Part shown: positions 1 through 12,686 of the stretch, piece by piece
Layout of the letters: each line of letters begins with the position of its first letter
Numbering within the stretch: the stretch's first letter is position 1
From: Tetrahymena thermophila SB210
Taxonomy: Eukaryota; Ciliophora; Oligohymenophorea; Hymenostomatida; Tetrahymenidae
Length of the DNA stretch: 64,000 nucleotides
NCBI RefSeq assembly: GCF_000189635.1
Contig: NW_002476250.1
Span: 62,001-126,000 of the forward strand
Reading direction: 5' to 3'
Translations under genes and position numbers: made by a program
The notes under the pieces: model-generated
The model's database searches: none
What the model was told of the DNA's origin: nothing
Seen by the model: only the letters and a program-made list of their open reading frames with translations

Positions 1-603
1 TTGCATGATTGTTAACTTTGCCAATCAAATTGAAGAACAAAAAGAGAAATTTTAATGGTTGTAAGATGCAGTAGACAGAAGTAATATAAAAATAAGCAAT
101 AATTTAATTTAATAAATAATGAAACTATTTAAAAAGCTGAAGGATGGGCCAATTTCGTGAATGGGTCACTAAAAGAAACTAATGAACTTCATAAAAGAGA
201 TTTAGGTAATGATGATCCTAGAAAACGTAAAGAATCTGAAGACTCCATTCCCAATACTGATATTTCTATTAAGGAAATTTATATGGTAAAATATTATCAA
301 GATTCATAAAAAAAAAAAACTAAATTGATTTTATTTAGAAATTCATCAGTATGTATCAAAATAAAACTGAAGATGAGCCAAAATTTAATAACGACGATGA
401 TAATGATGAATAAGATAATAAGAACTCAAATTCATCTGAATCTCCCGAAAGCAAACCAGAAAATGAGTAGACTGACAAGTAAACATTTTTCATTTAATAC
501 ATATTATAATATTTTTAACTAAAAATTTAGTGGATTAGACACAATAAACTTCTGGAAATTGAATTTGAATTATAATGTAGACACCTTAATGAAAGAACTA
601 TGA
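1..603 (+). CDS. Unidentified protein, 3' part of gene (5' end outside window)
   Basis: Four exons can be followed with TAA/TAG as glutamine: 2-80, 137-285, 339-478 and 531-603, ending in TGA at 601-603. The introns (81-136, 286-338, 479-530) are 52-56 bases long, AT-rich and GT..AG bounded, and all exon phases join. The visible part gives about 146 residues. The first exon looks helical and charged (IEEQKEKFQWLQDAVDR), the middle is rich in Asp, Asn, Ser and Glu (FNNDDDNDEQDNKNSNSSE), and the end is NYNVDTLMKEL. No catalytic motif, signal peptide or membrane segment is visible. I do not recognise the family. There is an ATG at 5-7, but the frame may continue upstream of the window, so whether it is the start is unknown. 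Confidence 0.6.
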
Positions 604-2261
604 ATCTTAGTTTTACTAATCATAATTGGTTCAACAGTAGAATATGGAGTAAATCTACTGTTTTGAAAAGAGATTTTCCAGTTAAAAAACTTATATCAAA
701 CTTATTAATTCAAATAACAAGTATAATAAATAAAATAAGAGTTGAATCACATACTCACTCACTTACCATCATTTTTTTGTTCAATAAAATTAAATTTAAA
801 ACTAAAAATCTCTCTTCAAAGTTTCTCAATAAAGGCATCACACCAATTATGAATATTTTAAAATAAATTTATAACGAATATTTCTCTACAACCTAAATAT
901 ATTAAGAATTCTAAAAGTTTTTGAAGAAAAAAACACTTCATTGTTATTGCAATAATTTAACACTCTAATCCTATCTATCTCAGTCAATAAGGCGTAATAT
1001 ACATTGCAACATAAGCATAAAAAATAGCTTATGCAAGAGATCAATAATCTTTTGATACTTCTTTAGATGTTTACTCATTCAAAAACTTTATTATAAATAT
1101 ATATATTTATATAAATATAATTTACTATATAAAAAATATAATTTTGGACACAAACTTTTCAGTTTAGTGAAAGAACGTTATATTCAAACAAAAATCAAAT
1201 ATTTGGAACATTATTGATCGCTTATGATAATAATTTTTTTATGTCATGTGTCAATTATTCCTCAGCTTTATATAATAAACAAATAACCTAAAAATAATAG
1301 TAAACAGCCATAAATTAGCTTGGTTTCTAATTGCAATTTTAACTTGTTCTTTGCTTTCTCGGGTAAGAAAAATTATTTGTTTTTTATTATAAATTATTAA
1401 ATATTTTATAATTAATAAAAAGTTGAAGCAAAATAGAAAATTAATTGATCATAAAAACCGAGCATAAGAATGAGAGCTTTTACTACCTATTCAAAGATGC
1501 ATAAATAAAATAATAATTATATAAAAATATTGATTTGAACTTCTTTCGCATTTACACAAACAACATTTTCTTAGAAAATAAATTTCTAAAGTGAATAAAG
1601 TTCAAAAACAAAAGCAGTTAAATTTATATTTAGAATATTTGTGATGCTTTGAGCTGTTAATTAAATAAACAATACATTTTTAAATTTTAAAGACCAAATA
1701 TATTTTTTAATGTAGTTTTTTAAATATTTTAAGTAATTCTAAGTTCGTTCTCTTTTTTTTTTTAAAAAAATTTTAAATTAGAGGAACATAGAAAATTAAG
1801 AAAAAGATCAGAAATTGATAATCAAAATTCTCACTATTCTTTTAAGTAAAAAGAATAAAAGAATATTCGAATATTTTTTAAATTTCAAAATGAATTAATA
1901 GATTATAAAATTTGGAACAATGGTTAATTCTAAAAAAAAAAACAACAAAAAACATTGAAAAGCAATACATAAATAATTAAGCGGCTATCTAATCCCGCAG
2001 AAAATTGAAAAATATAAAAAAAATTAAGAAAAATGTGTTAAAAGAATAATTGTTCAAACAATTGCAAATGCATGATGAACTACTTTTTTTACTAATGTTT
2101 TTGAAAAACTTTAATAATTTAAGATATGCAAATTAATTAATTGCTTTGGCTGAGAAAAATTATTTATTTATTTATAAATAAATTTCGCAAAAAATTTTAC
2201 CTATTTCGCAGAAAAAAAATTATAAAGCAAAAAACTAAATTATTATAAAAACTAAGCAAAA
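604..2261. other. Intergenic, AT-rich
   Basis: This is the stretch between the end of the first gene and the E2 gene. No frame reads as protein for any length, even in the ciliate code. A small hairpin sits at 1010-1033 (CATAAGC, spacer, GCTTATG). The sequence just before the ATG at 2262 should hold the E2 promoter and leader, but I see no defined motif. Confidence 0.5.
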
Positions 2262-3339
2262 ATGGTTGACGCCGCCAAATAGCATTCATACACTCAAAGA
2301 TTGTTATAAAAGCAATTAGACAGTAAATTACTAACAATTTAAATTTAAAAAAGAAGTTTTTTAAGAACATTTCAACTAAATTCAACCATCAGAAAGTGTT
2401 TTCATGTAATTTTTTTTAATTTTCCAAATTAGTGGTCAATAAGAACAGCGACTTAAATGTATCAGTTGGACTTGAAAAAAGTAATCTCTTTGAATGGAAT
2501 ATTTGCTTTGAAGGTCCTTAAGACTCTCTTTATGAGGTACTTTAAAAAAATACACATTCTCATCTTACTCTAAATACATTTTCCTTTTAAAAAATAAATT
2601 TACTTTTTTTAATAATTATTTTTATATCATATTAAAGGGTGGATTTTTCTAAGCAGTTTTATCTTTCCCTGATAACTATCCTGATATGCCTCCTAAAATG
2701 AAGTTCGTTACTGAAATGTGGCATCCTAATAGTAATTAATACTTTTTGCATTAACTTTTAAAAATTTTTCTATTTTGATAAAATAAATAATTTTTTATGT
2801 GGAAGCATAGAAATTTAATTTAAAAATCTACTTATTTTAAATAGTTTATCCTGATGGTACAGTTTGCATTTCTATTTTGCACTCACCAGGTGTCGATCAA
2901 TTTAACTAATAAGAAAAAGAAACAGAAAGGTTAATATTTAATTTCTTAAAACTGCTTTTATTCTCGCGGAACAATAACGCATGAATTATTTTTAAATGAA
3001 CTATTTTCTTAAAAAAAACTAAAGAATTAAAAACTTTAAATAATATATTTTTTTCTAAATAAAAATTGTTGGCTTGCAATTTAACTTACTTAAATTTTGA
3101 AATATAAAGATGGAGACCTGTTTTAACAGCTGAAGATATAATAATTAGTGTTATTTCCATGTTAATGGACCCAAATACAGAGTCACCTGCTAACATTGAC
3201 GCTTCTGTAAATTAATAAAGTTATTTAAACAATCAAAAACAATAATAAAAAATAAAAATAGGTCTAATTTAGAGATGATAGAGAAAATTACAAGAAAAAA
3301 GTAAGAGCATTAACTAGAAAATCAATTGGAGATTTATGA
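2262..3339 (+). CDS. UBE2G1: Ubiquitin-conjugating enzyme E2, UBE2G/Ubc7 class
   Basis: The gene has six exons: 2262-2322, 2433-2536, 2638-2731, 2845-2929, 3110-3206 and 3262-3339. All introns are GT..AG and all phases join, giving 172 residues and TGA at 3337-3339. The protein is a single UBC fold of normal length. It has the HPN motif (HPNIYPDG, about residue 84) followed by the catalytic cysteine in GTVCISILH (Cys94). Between Cys94 and the ERW motif is the acidic insertion SPGVDQFNQQEKETERW, which marks the Ubc7/UBE2G/Cdc34-type E2s. Family knowledge: these E2s accept ubiquitin from E1 as a thioester and typically build Lys48 chains, often for endoplasmic reticulum quality control. The first exon (MVDAAKQHSYTQRLLQKQLD) matches the N-terminal helix, so the start is well supported. 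UBE2G1 versus UBE2G2 is not settled; the absence of a transmembrane tail argues against UBE2J-type E2s. Confidence 0.92.
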
Positions 3340-4423
3340 AAACAATATATAATAGCAAAAAACTATGAAAAACAGGTTTTAAATATACAATCAATCAGCA
3401 CAAGCTTATGAAAAATTCATTTTATTGAAAACTTATTTAATAACATAATTAGAAAATTTTAAATGTTTTTAGTTATAGATTTAAAATGGATATATTTTTT
3501 CTTAGTTATTAAATTATTCGTATTTTATCCACCCATCTATATATACATATAATATATATCTCTTATAGTTAAATAAATAATTTTCAATTCGCGTACTTAT
3601 TCAATAAATGTCTTTTTTAAAAACTTAATGAATTTCTTTTTAAAAAATAAAAAAAGTACTTTAATAATTATTAATATGTCTTTTTAAAGAGAAAAGTAGA
3701 AATTTAAGAAATTAAAAATTAGAGGAAAGATTGTTTTTAATTGAGGCTAAGAACTAGAACTAAAAGAATTTACAACCAATTAATTTAAATTAAACTCGAT
3801 AGTAAAAAATTTAAATAAAATGACTAACTATCTATCATTTATTTTAAGAATTAATTTAATTTTTATTCGAAAAAACTAATTCTAATTCTATTTTTTAAAT
3901 CTTTATTTTAATTTTTAATAATAAGAGCTATCATTTATCTCTTTTTTAACAAAAAATTAAAATAATATTTGATGAATATATACATCAACCTTCATAAACA
4001 TCTACAAACATAATCTCCTAATCAATTTAAATTAATTATTTAATATTTTTATTTGATTTGTTTAAAGCTTATAAATTATTTCTATTTTGGATTAACTTAA
4101 AGAAAAGAGGAATGGAATATAACTTATTATTAAAATAAATATCAAGTTCATAAATACAAACTCATAATATTAACTTTATATTAAATGAAATTATAAAAAT
4201 ATTTCATTATACTAATAAAAAAGAGTTGGTTAGTGAATAATTATTTTATTGATTGAATGTTGTAATACTTACTTAATAACATTTTAGTTCTATATAAGAA
4301 ATTTTTAGATAAATGAATGTAAGATTTTAGTTTTATAGTTTTAGAATGAAGACTATGATGCAGTAGAGAAATGACTTATTCAATTCAAATTAGAACGAAC
4401 GAACGATAGATAAATAAAATTCT
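3340..4423. other. Intergenic between convergent genes
   Basis: This AT-rich stretch separates two genes that converge on it, so it holds both 3' flanks. No coding frame is evident. A short tetranucleotide run (GAAC three times, then GATAGATAAATAAA) lies at about 4394-4419, just beyond the stop codon of the minus-strand gene. Confidence 0.5.
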
Positions 4424-6283
4424 TCAATAATAATTTTCGTATATATAATTTATAATCAAATCAGGGAAGTCTCCTATTATTGTGTAGGCTTGTATTGCCA
4501 AGTCTACAGGAATTCCCATAGCCACCACACTAGCGATTGTAGGGTTTAATAATGGATCTTCTTAAGCTACAGGTGCATTTGCCTAACTCTATTTTATGGC
4601 TTCTTGCAGTTCTAAATCTTCAAGTTCTTTTACTTAGGTCTATTCATATTTTATATTTATATCGTCTGTTTGCTGCTTCTCTTATTACTCATTGTGCATC
4701 AATGTTTCTTTTTTAACTTGCTCAATAATTAATTTTTCTTCTTCAGCTTCCATAAAAGCATCTATAGAGCTTTTTATCGCTATGTCTACAAATTATTACT
4801 CGTTATTAGCCTTCTCACTTTCTTCAAACAGCTGTAATGATTCTTCAAGGGCTCTCTCCATGTCTCTTTTTCCTATAATTTCAAATTCTTTTCTGGAGTT
4901 TTGAATTGCTTCTGCTACTTCAGCATTTGATTCAGGAGATCTTTAGTGACGAGAATGTGAATTTTTCAGTGCTTCAGCTTCTTGTTTTCCCTGGTCGCTA
5001 ATTTGCAGATATCCAAGGTTTAAAAAGCCATTTTTCTTCACAGAGTTGTAGTGACATTTACCATGATAACTCAAACGAATAGGCTCATTGTTATTAAAAT
5101 TTGTTTCATGGAAAGTTCTCATAGGCTAACTAGAATACGCATAAACTTCTATGGGGCGATTATATATTTCAGATAATGCTTCTAATTCAATATCATCTCC
5201 CCATTCACCATCTTGTCTTTTTCTATTTATATAATCTTCAAACTCTTCATGTATGTAGTTTTCAAAGAAAGCTCTTTCAATCTAGATATAATCCATACAT
5301 ACTGAACGAATTTCTTTGTGAAATTCTTCTGTACCATACATTTAATCGCTTACAGCACGGAAGAGACAATTTCCATCTGTACCTACTACTTTTATACATA
5401 AATTCTTCTTTTAGTGAAGTTCTTGCATGAAATTTCTTTCTCTTTTTATAATATATTCTTATAGACGCTTTGTAAAATGCAAAGGATTTCTAGCCTAAGT
5501 TCTAGCTGCTCCGAATGCTTAAGAATGGGTTCCTACTTCCTAAACTCTTCTTTCATCATCTAGATTAACAACTTCATCATATTTGCTATGGTATCCATTA
5601 TAATGAATTTTTATTTTAGTTCCTTCTTCGTTTTAAATTTCCTTAACAATTGCTTCTAGCCACTGACCACTCTCTTCATGATAGACATCAAGTCTATTAT
5701 TTACAGAAATGGGTATTTACTTTACTTATGAATTTGAGCGATGCCATTATTTTAAAATACGACTGCTATCAACGCTAATCCATTCATCATATTTTTATGA
5801 CCAACCACTGTAATGAACTCTAATTTCGTTTGGGTTATGGCGCAGCGAAACAATTTCTGCATTTAACCACTTATTAACTGTATCACAGCAATCAATATTC
5901 TCACCAATATAAAATCGTTTTTTAAGTTCAGAATTAATTCCAATCCCCTCTTTCTCTTAACTAAAATCTTATTTTGCTTCTTCTTCTTCCTCATCATCTT
6001 GCTTTTAATTTAATGCACTTGCATTTAACTAAGAATCTTGATTGTGGTTAAACTTAGAAACATCATTATTCTATTTATCCTCCCAATTTAAACCATCAAT
6101 CTTGTAATTCTAATTCATATTAAAATCTTAAGCATCCACTTAATGACTGATGTTGTTTTCCTATTCCTCATCTAGCTCTACTTCAACGACATTGCAATCT
6201 GAATCAGAATTTTATTCACCGCTGCTAGGGTTATCATCTTCATCATCACTTACAATTTAATTTTTCTCTGATTTTAATACCAT
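4424..6283 (-). CDS. OTUD5: OTUD5-like OTU deubiquitinase with Tudor-knot, UIM and UBA domains
   Basis: One continuous frame of 619 residues ends in TGA (4424-4426). The order is: an acidic N-terminus; two Tudor-knot/chromobarrel-like repeats at about 122-178 and 195-250 (RVHYSGWSQKYDEWI and KIHYNGYHSKYDEVV); an OTU protease domain at about 293-417; UIM-like helices at about 474-488 and 555-569 (EDLELQEAIKQSQA); and a C-terminal UBA-like domain at about 578-616. The OTU catalytic set is visible: Asp303 and Cys306 in TDGNCLFRAVSDQ, and His411 in KCHYNSV. Sequences such as YINRKR and EIYNRPIEVY match OTUD5. Family knowledge: OTUD5 cleaves polyubiquitin; UIM and UBA bind ubiquitin. The Tudor-like repeats suggest binding to methylated or modified partners, which is inference. 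An upstream exon may extend the start to ATG at 6510: a 65-codon frame could be joined by an intron of about 71 bases. The internal ATG at 6283 is the conservative start. Confidence 0.9.
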
Positions 6284-6510
6284 TTTGCTTTTATCTCTAT
6301 ATTCTAAAATTAATTTTTTTACTAATTATTTTTAATAATTCTATGTAAGAATATCTGTTCTGTTCTTATCAAACTTAATGTTGGCTATTGTTCTATTTTA
6401 CTAGAAAGCATTTTTACAACTACATAATCATGAGTGTTTTTAATTATTTTAATAATACTGAATTCAGGGTTTATTTCTTATACACTTACTGCTATTAATT
6501 TTTTCAACAT

Positions 6511-8272
6511 ATATCCTTTTTTAAAAAGCTAAAAAGTCAATTTATATTATAATATACTTAGAAAATGACAAAATCTACAAAGTAAAATTGAAAAATCTTT
6601 TAACTAAAATATTTTTTTATAAAAAAATTATTTGATTTCTTTTATCCTCTAAATAAATAAATAATTTCAATAATATAGATATTGAGAATATCTTATGATA
6701 TTAATTAATTAAATTAATCTTAGTTAGTTAAATATTATTCTACCATGAAGTCAATTAAATTTTGATTTTAATAATTTTTAAATTTAAAATTCTTTTCTTT
6801 TAGATTTTTTAATACATTTTATTTATGAAAAAAATAAGCTTAAAAAAAAGTAAGATATAAATTAAAAATATAATAAATTATTAACAAAATGATATATATA
6901 AAAATCCGACAATTATTATCAATTTTAAATTAAAGCTTTTTATTTAAATTTTTATTAAATTAAAAGGTTCAAAAAGTAATCAAACATTTTTTTTAATAAA
7001 ATAAAATTAATTTTTCATTCAATTAATTGAAAAATTAAAAATAAGATAAATAAATAAAGAAAAATAACAATTCCCTCCATATATTTAATAAATTCTTCAT
7101 ATTTTAATAAATTTATTTTCTTTTTTGAGTTTTTATAATTATTAAAAATTATAAAAATATTCATCCAGCTCTTTTTTGATTTTTAAAAAATAATTAAGAA
7201 AATTTTGTTATTTTAATTATCCTCTGTCTCTTTATTAACTGTTAAAATGTAATTATCGTTTCAGATTATTTTACTATAAATTGTAAATATAATTAAAAAA
7301 AAATTAAAAATTCATGATTTGTTAATTATTATAAAAAACTGTTTATTGCAGGATTACATTGATTAATAAATTTTTAAGTTTTTTGATAAAGTTTAGACAT
7401 TATTTAAGATAATTAAGTTAATTTTTAAAAAACAAAGTATCAAATCAGTAGAGTATTTAATTGATTCTAACTTATAATGATATTTATGTATTTCTTTTTG
7501 AAGGAATTCATAAAAATTTGAAAGCGCTTAATTGATTTCATTAGGTAAATTTAAGGATCAATAATTCTAATGAAATGTAAATTTCATTCCATAATTTAGT
7601 TTATTTTTTAATTTGAAGTAATCTTTAATAAATATATGATGAATTTTAATAATTTTTTAATTTAATTACTTTGAAGTCTGATAAATTATTACAAATTTTA
7701 CATCACAAATTTTTCAAAGCAAGTCAAATAATTTTAAAAAGCCTACAATATTTTGCATCATTAAGTACTTTGTTAATTGTTATGAATAAAAATGTAAATA
7801 AGTATATGCAAGTTTCTTGTTTATTTCTTAAATTTTTATTCAAAAGAATTTACCAAAATAAATTGAATTCACTGAAGAACTGAAGTTAAAATGGACTTCT
7901 TTATTTAATCTCTGTTTTAAAATTTTTTGTTGTTTTTTTGTAAAAAATATATTATCTTTCTTTCAAAAATAAATAAATATTAATTTTACTAAATAATATG
8001 TTTAGTATTTTTTAATAGTATTTATTTATTTATTTAATATTTATGTATGATCAAAGTTATTTAGAGATGGAAATTGTAATTAACTATTGCCTTCTCTAAC
8101 TTGGCTATTATGAATTGTAATCTATTTTTTGCGGAAATCATTATTTTAATTATTTTGCTTTATCATATTTAAAACCTTAGAACAAATTAAATTTTTTATA
8201 GATTAACAGAAATTCGGATAATAAATTTATTAAAAATTTATAAAAAAAAACTTAATTATAAACAAAAGCGAA
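6511..8272. other. Intergenic between divergent genes
   Basis: This AT-rich stretch lies between the OTU gene and the membrane-protein gene, which point away from each other, so it should carry both promoters. It has long A and T tracts and no convincing frame. A 70-codon frame at 7671-7883 is low-complexity and lacks a family match. Confidence 0.5.
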
Positions 8273-10676
8273 ATGATAGGTTTTGATTTTTTTGCAAGCT
8301 AAATATAGCTAAGATTTCAAGGTAACAGGGCTTATAGAACTCCAATTGGTTAATTTTTCACATTTCTGATTATCTCCATTGTTACTGCGAGGCTAATTGT
8401 AATGGTAAATACAATTTATAATAGGACTGAGCCAGTTGTACTTTATAAAGAAAGATAAATTGAATCTCCCAGATAATTTACTATGAACAACAAAACTCTA
8501 CCTTTTGCTTTTGGGATGGAAGATGGAATAACTTTTTAAAATTTTATTGATCCTTCAATATATACAGTTGTTGCATATTAGCAAACAAAAAATACAATTG
8601 TTAATTCATAAGGAGTTTCTTAAGAAGTATGGACAAGAGTTAACGCTACAGTCCAAAGATGCACAGAACAAAACTTTTAAAACCCATTAACTAAAAATGG
8701 ATTTCTCAAACTACCAATAAATGATTTATATTGCATCTAACCTCAGCTTGAATAAGTTATTGAAGGAGATTTTATTTAAGAAACATTTTCTTAATTTATA
8801 ATAGAAGTTTATCCATGCTAAGGATAAGGCTGCGGTGATGTGAAAAAGCTAGGAAAAGGATATTTTACTATATACTTTTAAGATATTGTGGTTGATCCTG
8901 AAGATGACTAGAATCCATTTAAATTCTTTAACAGAGATTTATTTTGGACAACATCAATAGAATTTACACAACAAGCTATTATGTATTTTCGAAACAACTA
9001 CATTTACAGTGATTATGGATGGATCTTTTAAGACATTAAAAAATAAAGTTATATAAGTTACAGTTCTTAGGAAGTATCAGTATAAAATTAATAATTTTTT
9101 TCTATTAACTAAAAAATAAGTATTTTTATATTTTTAAAAGCTCACTTTTGGAACTCCATATTTTTTATAACTTGTTATGAGGTTTGAAAAGCAGAAAGAA
9201 AGCGTTTATACGAGATCTTACCTAAAATTGAATGATATTTTTTCTTAAATGGGAGGTTTCTTTTAAACAATGATGGCTATTGGCTTTATTTTATGTGGTC
9301 AAATATCTAACCTTATGCTTAACAAATCAATTATAAACCAAGCATTTAATTTTTAGCTTTTTAATAACCCAAAAATTTCTTCATAAAATAATAATTAATG
9401 CAATAATTTAAACAATAAATAAAACGAAAGCAATGAAGAAATATCCAAATTTGATAAAATATAGCAAAATAGCTATAGTATAAATCCTATTTTGTAATCA
9501 CCAAATTTTCAGTAAAAAAATTCATAGAACCTGTTATAAGATTAACTTTAAAAACAATAAAAGAGCTTAATTCTTTAAAATTAGAGTAGTTAAATGAAAG
9601 ATTAACAAGAAAAAAATCCAGACATGACTCTAATTAACTAGAAAAATGAATCTTTTATTCATTCTCAAAACTAATCACCAATGCGTTATTAAAAAAGCAA
9701 TAACTAAATCTTTTTAAGCTAAATTATTCAGCGAAAAAAAGCAAATTTGAATAAAGAAGCATCTCAAGGGATAATTAATGATAATAAAAATGTGAACTAA
9801 GATTAATCTATAACAAAAGCTAGAAAAAGTGAAATTAAATAAGACGATTTACCAGAAAGTATAACGAATAAAAAATTTAAATAGCTATTTCAATAAGAGA
9901 CAAATAGCATGTAACTTAATATCTGGGAATACATAAAATACTTCTTTTGGCCTTTTGGATAAATTAAAAAGAAGAAGCAGATTATAGATTACAGTATTTA
10001 AAAGCTATATTACCATATAGATTTAATTTATTTAGTTAAGAAATTGATAGAAATTGAAAAGCTCAAATAGCTTTTAATGGATAGCAATTAAATTAAGCTC
10101 TTTGAATACCTTCCCAAGCCAACAATTAAAGATGATGATGTCTTTAAGATTAAAAAAGGCAACAAAGAAGATTAAGATTAATCATAATAAGAGTATAATA
10201 TACTCTACTAAGACGATAGATCAGAAATCGAAAAACTGTAAGATGCATATTAAGCTTACTTAAATATCTAAAAGAGAGGCTAAAAAAATTAATTAGATTA
10301 AAAATTACTTTCCAATTTAGATCCTCAACTTTTAAATTTATTCAACTATAAAAATGATTAGGAGGAAGAAATTTAGGAAAAATAGAACCATTAAAAATAA
10401 GGATATGAAACTAAATAGCAAAAGCAAATACCATAAAGGGATAGGAGTGAAAGTAAGCTAAAATTCACAAATAAATAAAAATATTTAGAGGACGAAAAAT
10501 TTATAGAAATGTTTTCTAATTGTTCAACAAAGAATAAAAAATTGATAAATAAAATAAACGAAGATAAATAATTTGATGATCTTGATACTGAAGTTAGAAT
10601 TCCTATGGAAGCAATAAATTAAAATAAAATATTTAAAGATTATTTCCAAAAAAAATACTTGAACTCATTATATTGA
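8273..10676 (+). CDS. Ciliate two-pass membrane protein with long Gln/Asn/Lys-rich tail
   Basis: There are two exons, 8273-9079 and 9141-10676, joined in phase by a 61-base intron, giving 780 residues with TGA at 10674-10676. A hydrophobic segment at about residues 28-46 (FFTFLIISIVTARLIVMV) follows a short cytosolic head that contains FDFFASQIQLRF. A long region of about 225 residues without hydrophobic stretches and with a CQGQGCG cysteine pair follows. A second hydrophobic segment sits at about 306-325 (FFQTMMAIGFILCGQISN). The remaining 450 residues are hydrophilic and rich in Gln, Asn, Lys and Ser. This layout, with a conserved ectodomain and the phrase LKLNDIFSQMGGFFQ before the second membrane segment, fits a large family of ciliate proteins usually called only 'transmembrane protein, putative'. 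Function is unknown. The start follows an in-frame AT-rich leader and gives the expected head. Confidence 0.75.
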
Positions 10677-11523
10677 TGAAATCTTTATAAAATTTAAAAT
10701 TAATGATATTTATCTAAAAATGTTAAGATTATTTCTAAATTTACCACAAATAAATTCATAATATTGTATGTATATTAATTTGTAAAATAAAAATCATCTT
10801 CCATTTTTAATATTTTATTCTATCTTTTAAAATTATTACTTTTTCAAAATTATTTATTGTTTTTTCAGTAGGAATATTTTTAACTTATAAAATTTTTTTT
10901 TTTTGGATATGAATGACGACTGCAAACATATTGAACTAACTATCATTAAAAATACAAAGTTTTATTAAGAAATAGATTCGTGAGTAACAGACATAGTTTT
11001 TTATTTTTACTATAAGATTTTTAGTTAATAAACAAAAATTATTAAATTCTATGAATTATTTTTTAAATAGAAAATTTCATTTTTTCTGTTTATTTTTTGT
11101 AAAATTTAAAGCTAATATTTGAAAAATTATTTGAATGTGCATTAATTCATAATTATTTATTAAGAAAATGACTGTATTTATGTTTGTTGGCTTTTTGTTA
11201 ATAAGTAAATAGATATGTAGATAGCTCAAAAATAAATACTGTTTTGTTTGTTTGCTTTTTTTTGATTGAATTGAATTATTTATTTTAAGATATATTTATT
11301 TATTTTGAATGGTAAAAAATTAATAATGAATGAATGCAATATTTAGTTGTATTTTATAAGATCATTTTATTTTTTTTAAAATATCTGTCTAATAACTAAT
11401 GAATAAGTTCAATTTTAATATATAAATAATGTTAATCCTATTTTTAGATGCAAAAATAAATTCAGACAGAGATTATATTGATACTTTGCTTTCTTTGCAT
11501 ATTTAAATAGTTATTTTATGTTT
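10677..11523. other. Intergenic between convergent genes
   Basis: No coding frame is visible. Two genes end here from opposite sides. A TTTG-type tetranucleotide tract at about 11239-11262 (CAAA-type on the minus strand) lies about 260 bases beyond the minus-strand stop. Confidence 0.5.
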
Positions 11524-12686
11524 TCACTTAGATTGTTGAGATACTTCAACTTCTTATTCTCCTTAAACATCTTCAATAATAGGTTCATATTAGATTCCTA
11601 ATAATTTACTTTCAAGTTTTTGCATAGCTTGAATAATATTTTATCCATTATCTTATTTAACTTCCCAGTGATTTTATTATTCTAAATAAGCCTATGGAAT
11701 TTAAACAACATTTCTATTTGCGTTTTCAACCTTAGAACCTCTAAAATCAGTTCTTTTAACCTAAAAGTAAAAAAATTTAGTTTTTATTTTTTCTTTTTTT
11801 TAAATTAACTTACCTTTTAAACAGTTTGTTTATAAACCTAAAAGTTTGTTGGAGCTGGGTTGTTAACTGCTCTTTCAGGATAGAGTTCAGGATGGTAAAC
11901 AAATGGAGGAGGAGGACGATTATATTAATTTCTTACTTAGCCAGGTTCAACATGAACAGTGACAACCTTTCTGTTAGTATCAGTGTATTTTTTTTCAAAT
12001 CTAACATGACCCTTTCATATTTAAAATAGTATTAATTTTATTATTGGAATTAGCTAGCAAACGAATAAATTTATGTAGAGGAATTTAAAGATATTCTTTA
12101 TTTATTTATTTGCTCTTAAAAACATTATTCTTTGTAATCTATCAATATAAACCAAATTAAAAAGTATATTCTACTTCGACTTTAGAGTGAATTGTGTGGT
12201 CCTTACCAACATAGGTATTTTGACCTGCGTGCCATTTAAAACCTCTTTATCTAGCAAGAATATCATCGGGGAATACTTCTTCACCACCAAACTTTTTGAT
12301 ACCTAATTAAATTGATTGATTAGATATTAATTGAATCAGCTATTATTTATTAAATATTTTATTTTATTACCTAATCTTCTACCAATTGAGTCTCTACCAT
12401 TTTATGTAGAACTAGCTTGCATCTTTGTAGCAAAATACTATTTTTAATTTATTTAAGAATAAGATATTAATTATCATCATACTCCATTTATCATTTAAAA
12501 TCAATAAAATATGAATTAATCTAAAATAGAATATTCAAGATTCTTAAACTGCTATCTTTGCTAAAATTATTTCTTCATGAAAAATGGATGATAGTTATTT
12601 ACTTATTGCTTATTGAACAATGAGGAATTCATCTTCAAAGTCAAATTATTTAAACCCTAAAATGCTTTAACAATATTTGAAGTCAT
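11524..12686 (-). CDS. MRPL27: Mitochondrial large-subunit ribosomal protein bL27m
   Basis: Five exons on the minus strand (12603-12686, 12371-12437, 12175-12302, 11814-12011, 11524-11760) join in phase to give 237 residues. The first exon encodes a basic, Asp/Glu-free N-terminus (MTSNIVKAFQGLNNLTLKMN) typical of a mitochondrial targeting sequence. The bL27 domain covers about residues 29-105: FATKMQASSTQNGRDSIGRR, then IKKFGGEEV, ILARQRGFKWHAGQNTYVG, KDHTIHSKVEGHVRFEKK. It lies at the peptidyl-transferase end of the large subunit in known ribosomes. The C-terminal extension of about 130 residues (RPPPPFVYHPELYPERAV and on) exceeds bacterial L27, as is common in mitochondrial proteins. The intron from 12174 down to 12012 starts at GTAGAA; using that donor joins KVE to GHVRFEKK and restores the family sequence. 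Nuclear-encoded with a mitochondrial destination is inferred. Confidence 0.93.

Noticed and set aside
531..866. A frame reading like a degenerate homeodomain (IEFELQCRHLNER ... WFNSRIW)
   Set aside because: The exon phase of the upstream gene requires a different frame, which ends cleanly at TGA 601-603. The homeodomain likeness is chance.
7671..7883. A 70-codon plus-strand frame in the gap after the OTU gene
   Set aside because: AT-driven composition, no homology signal and no neighbouring exon in phase.
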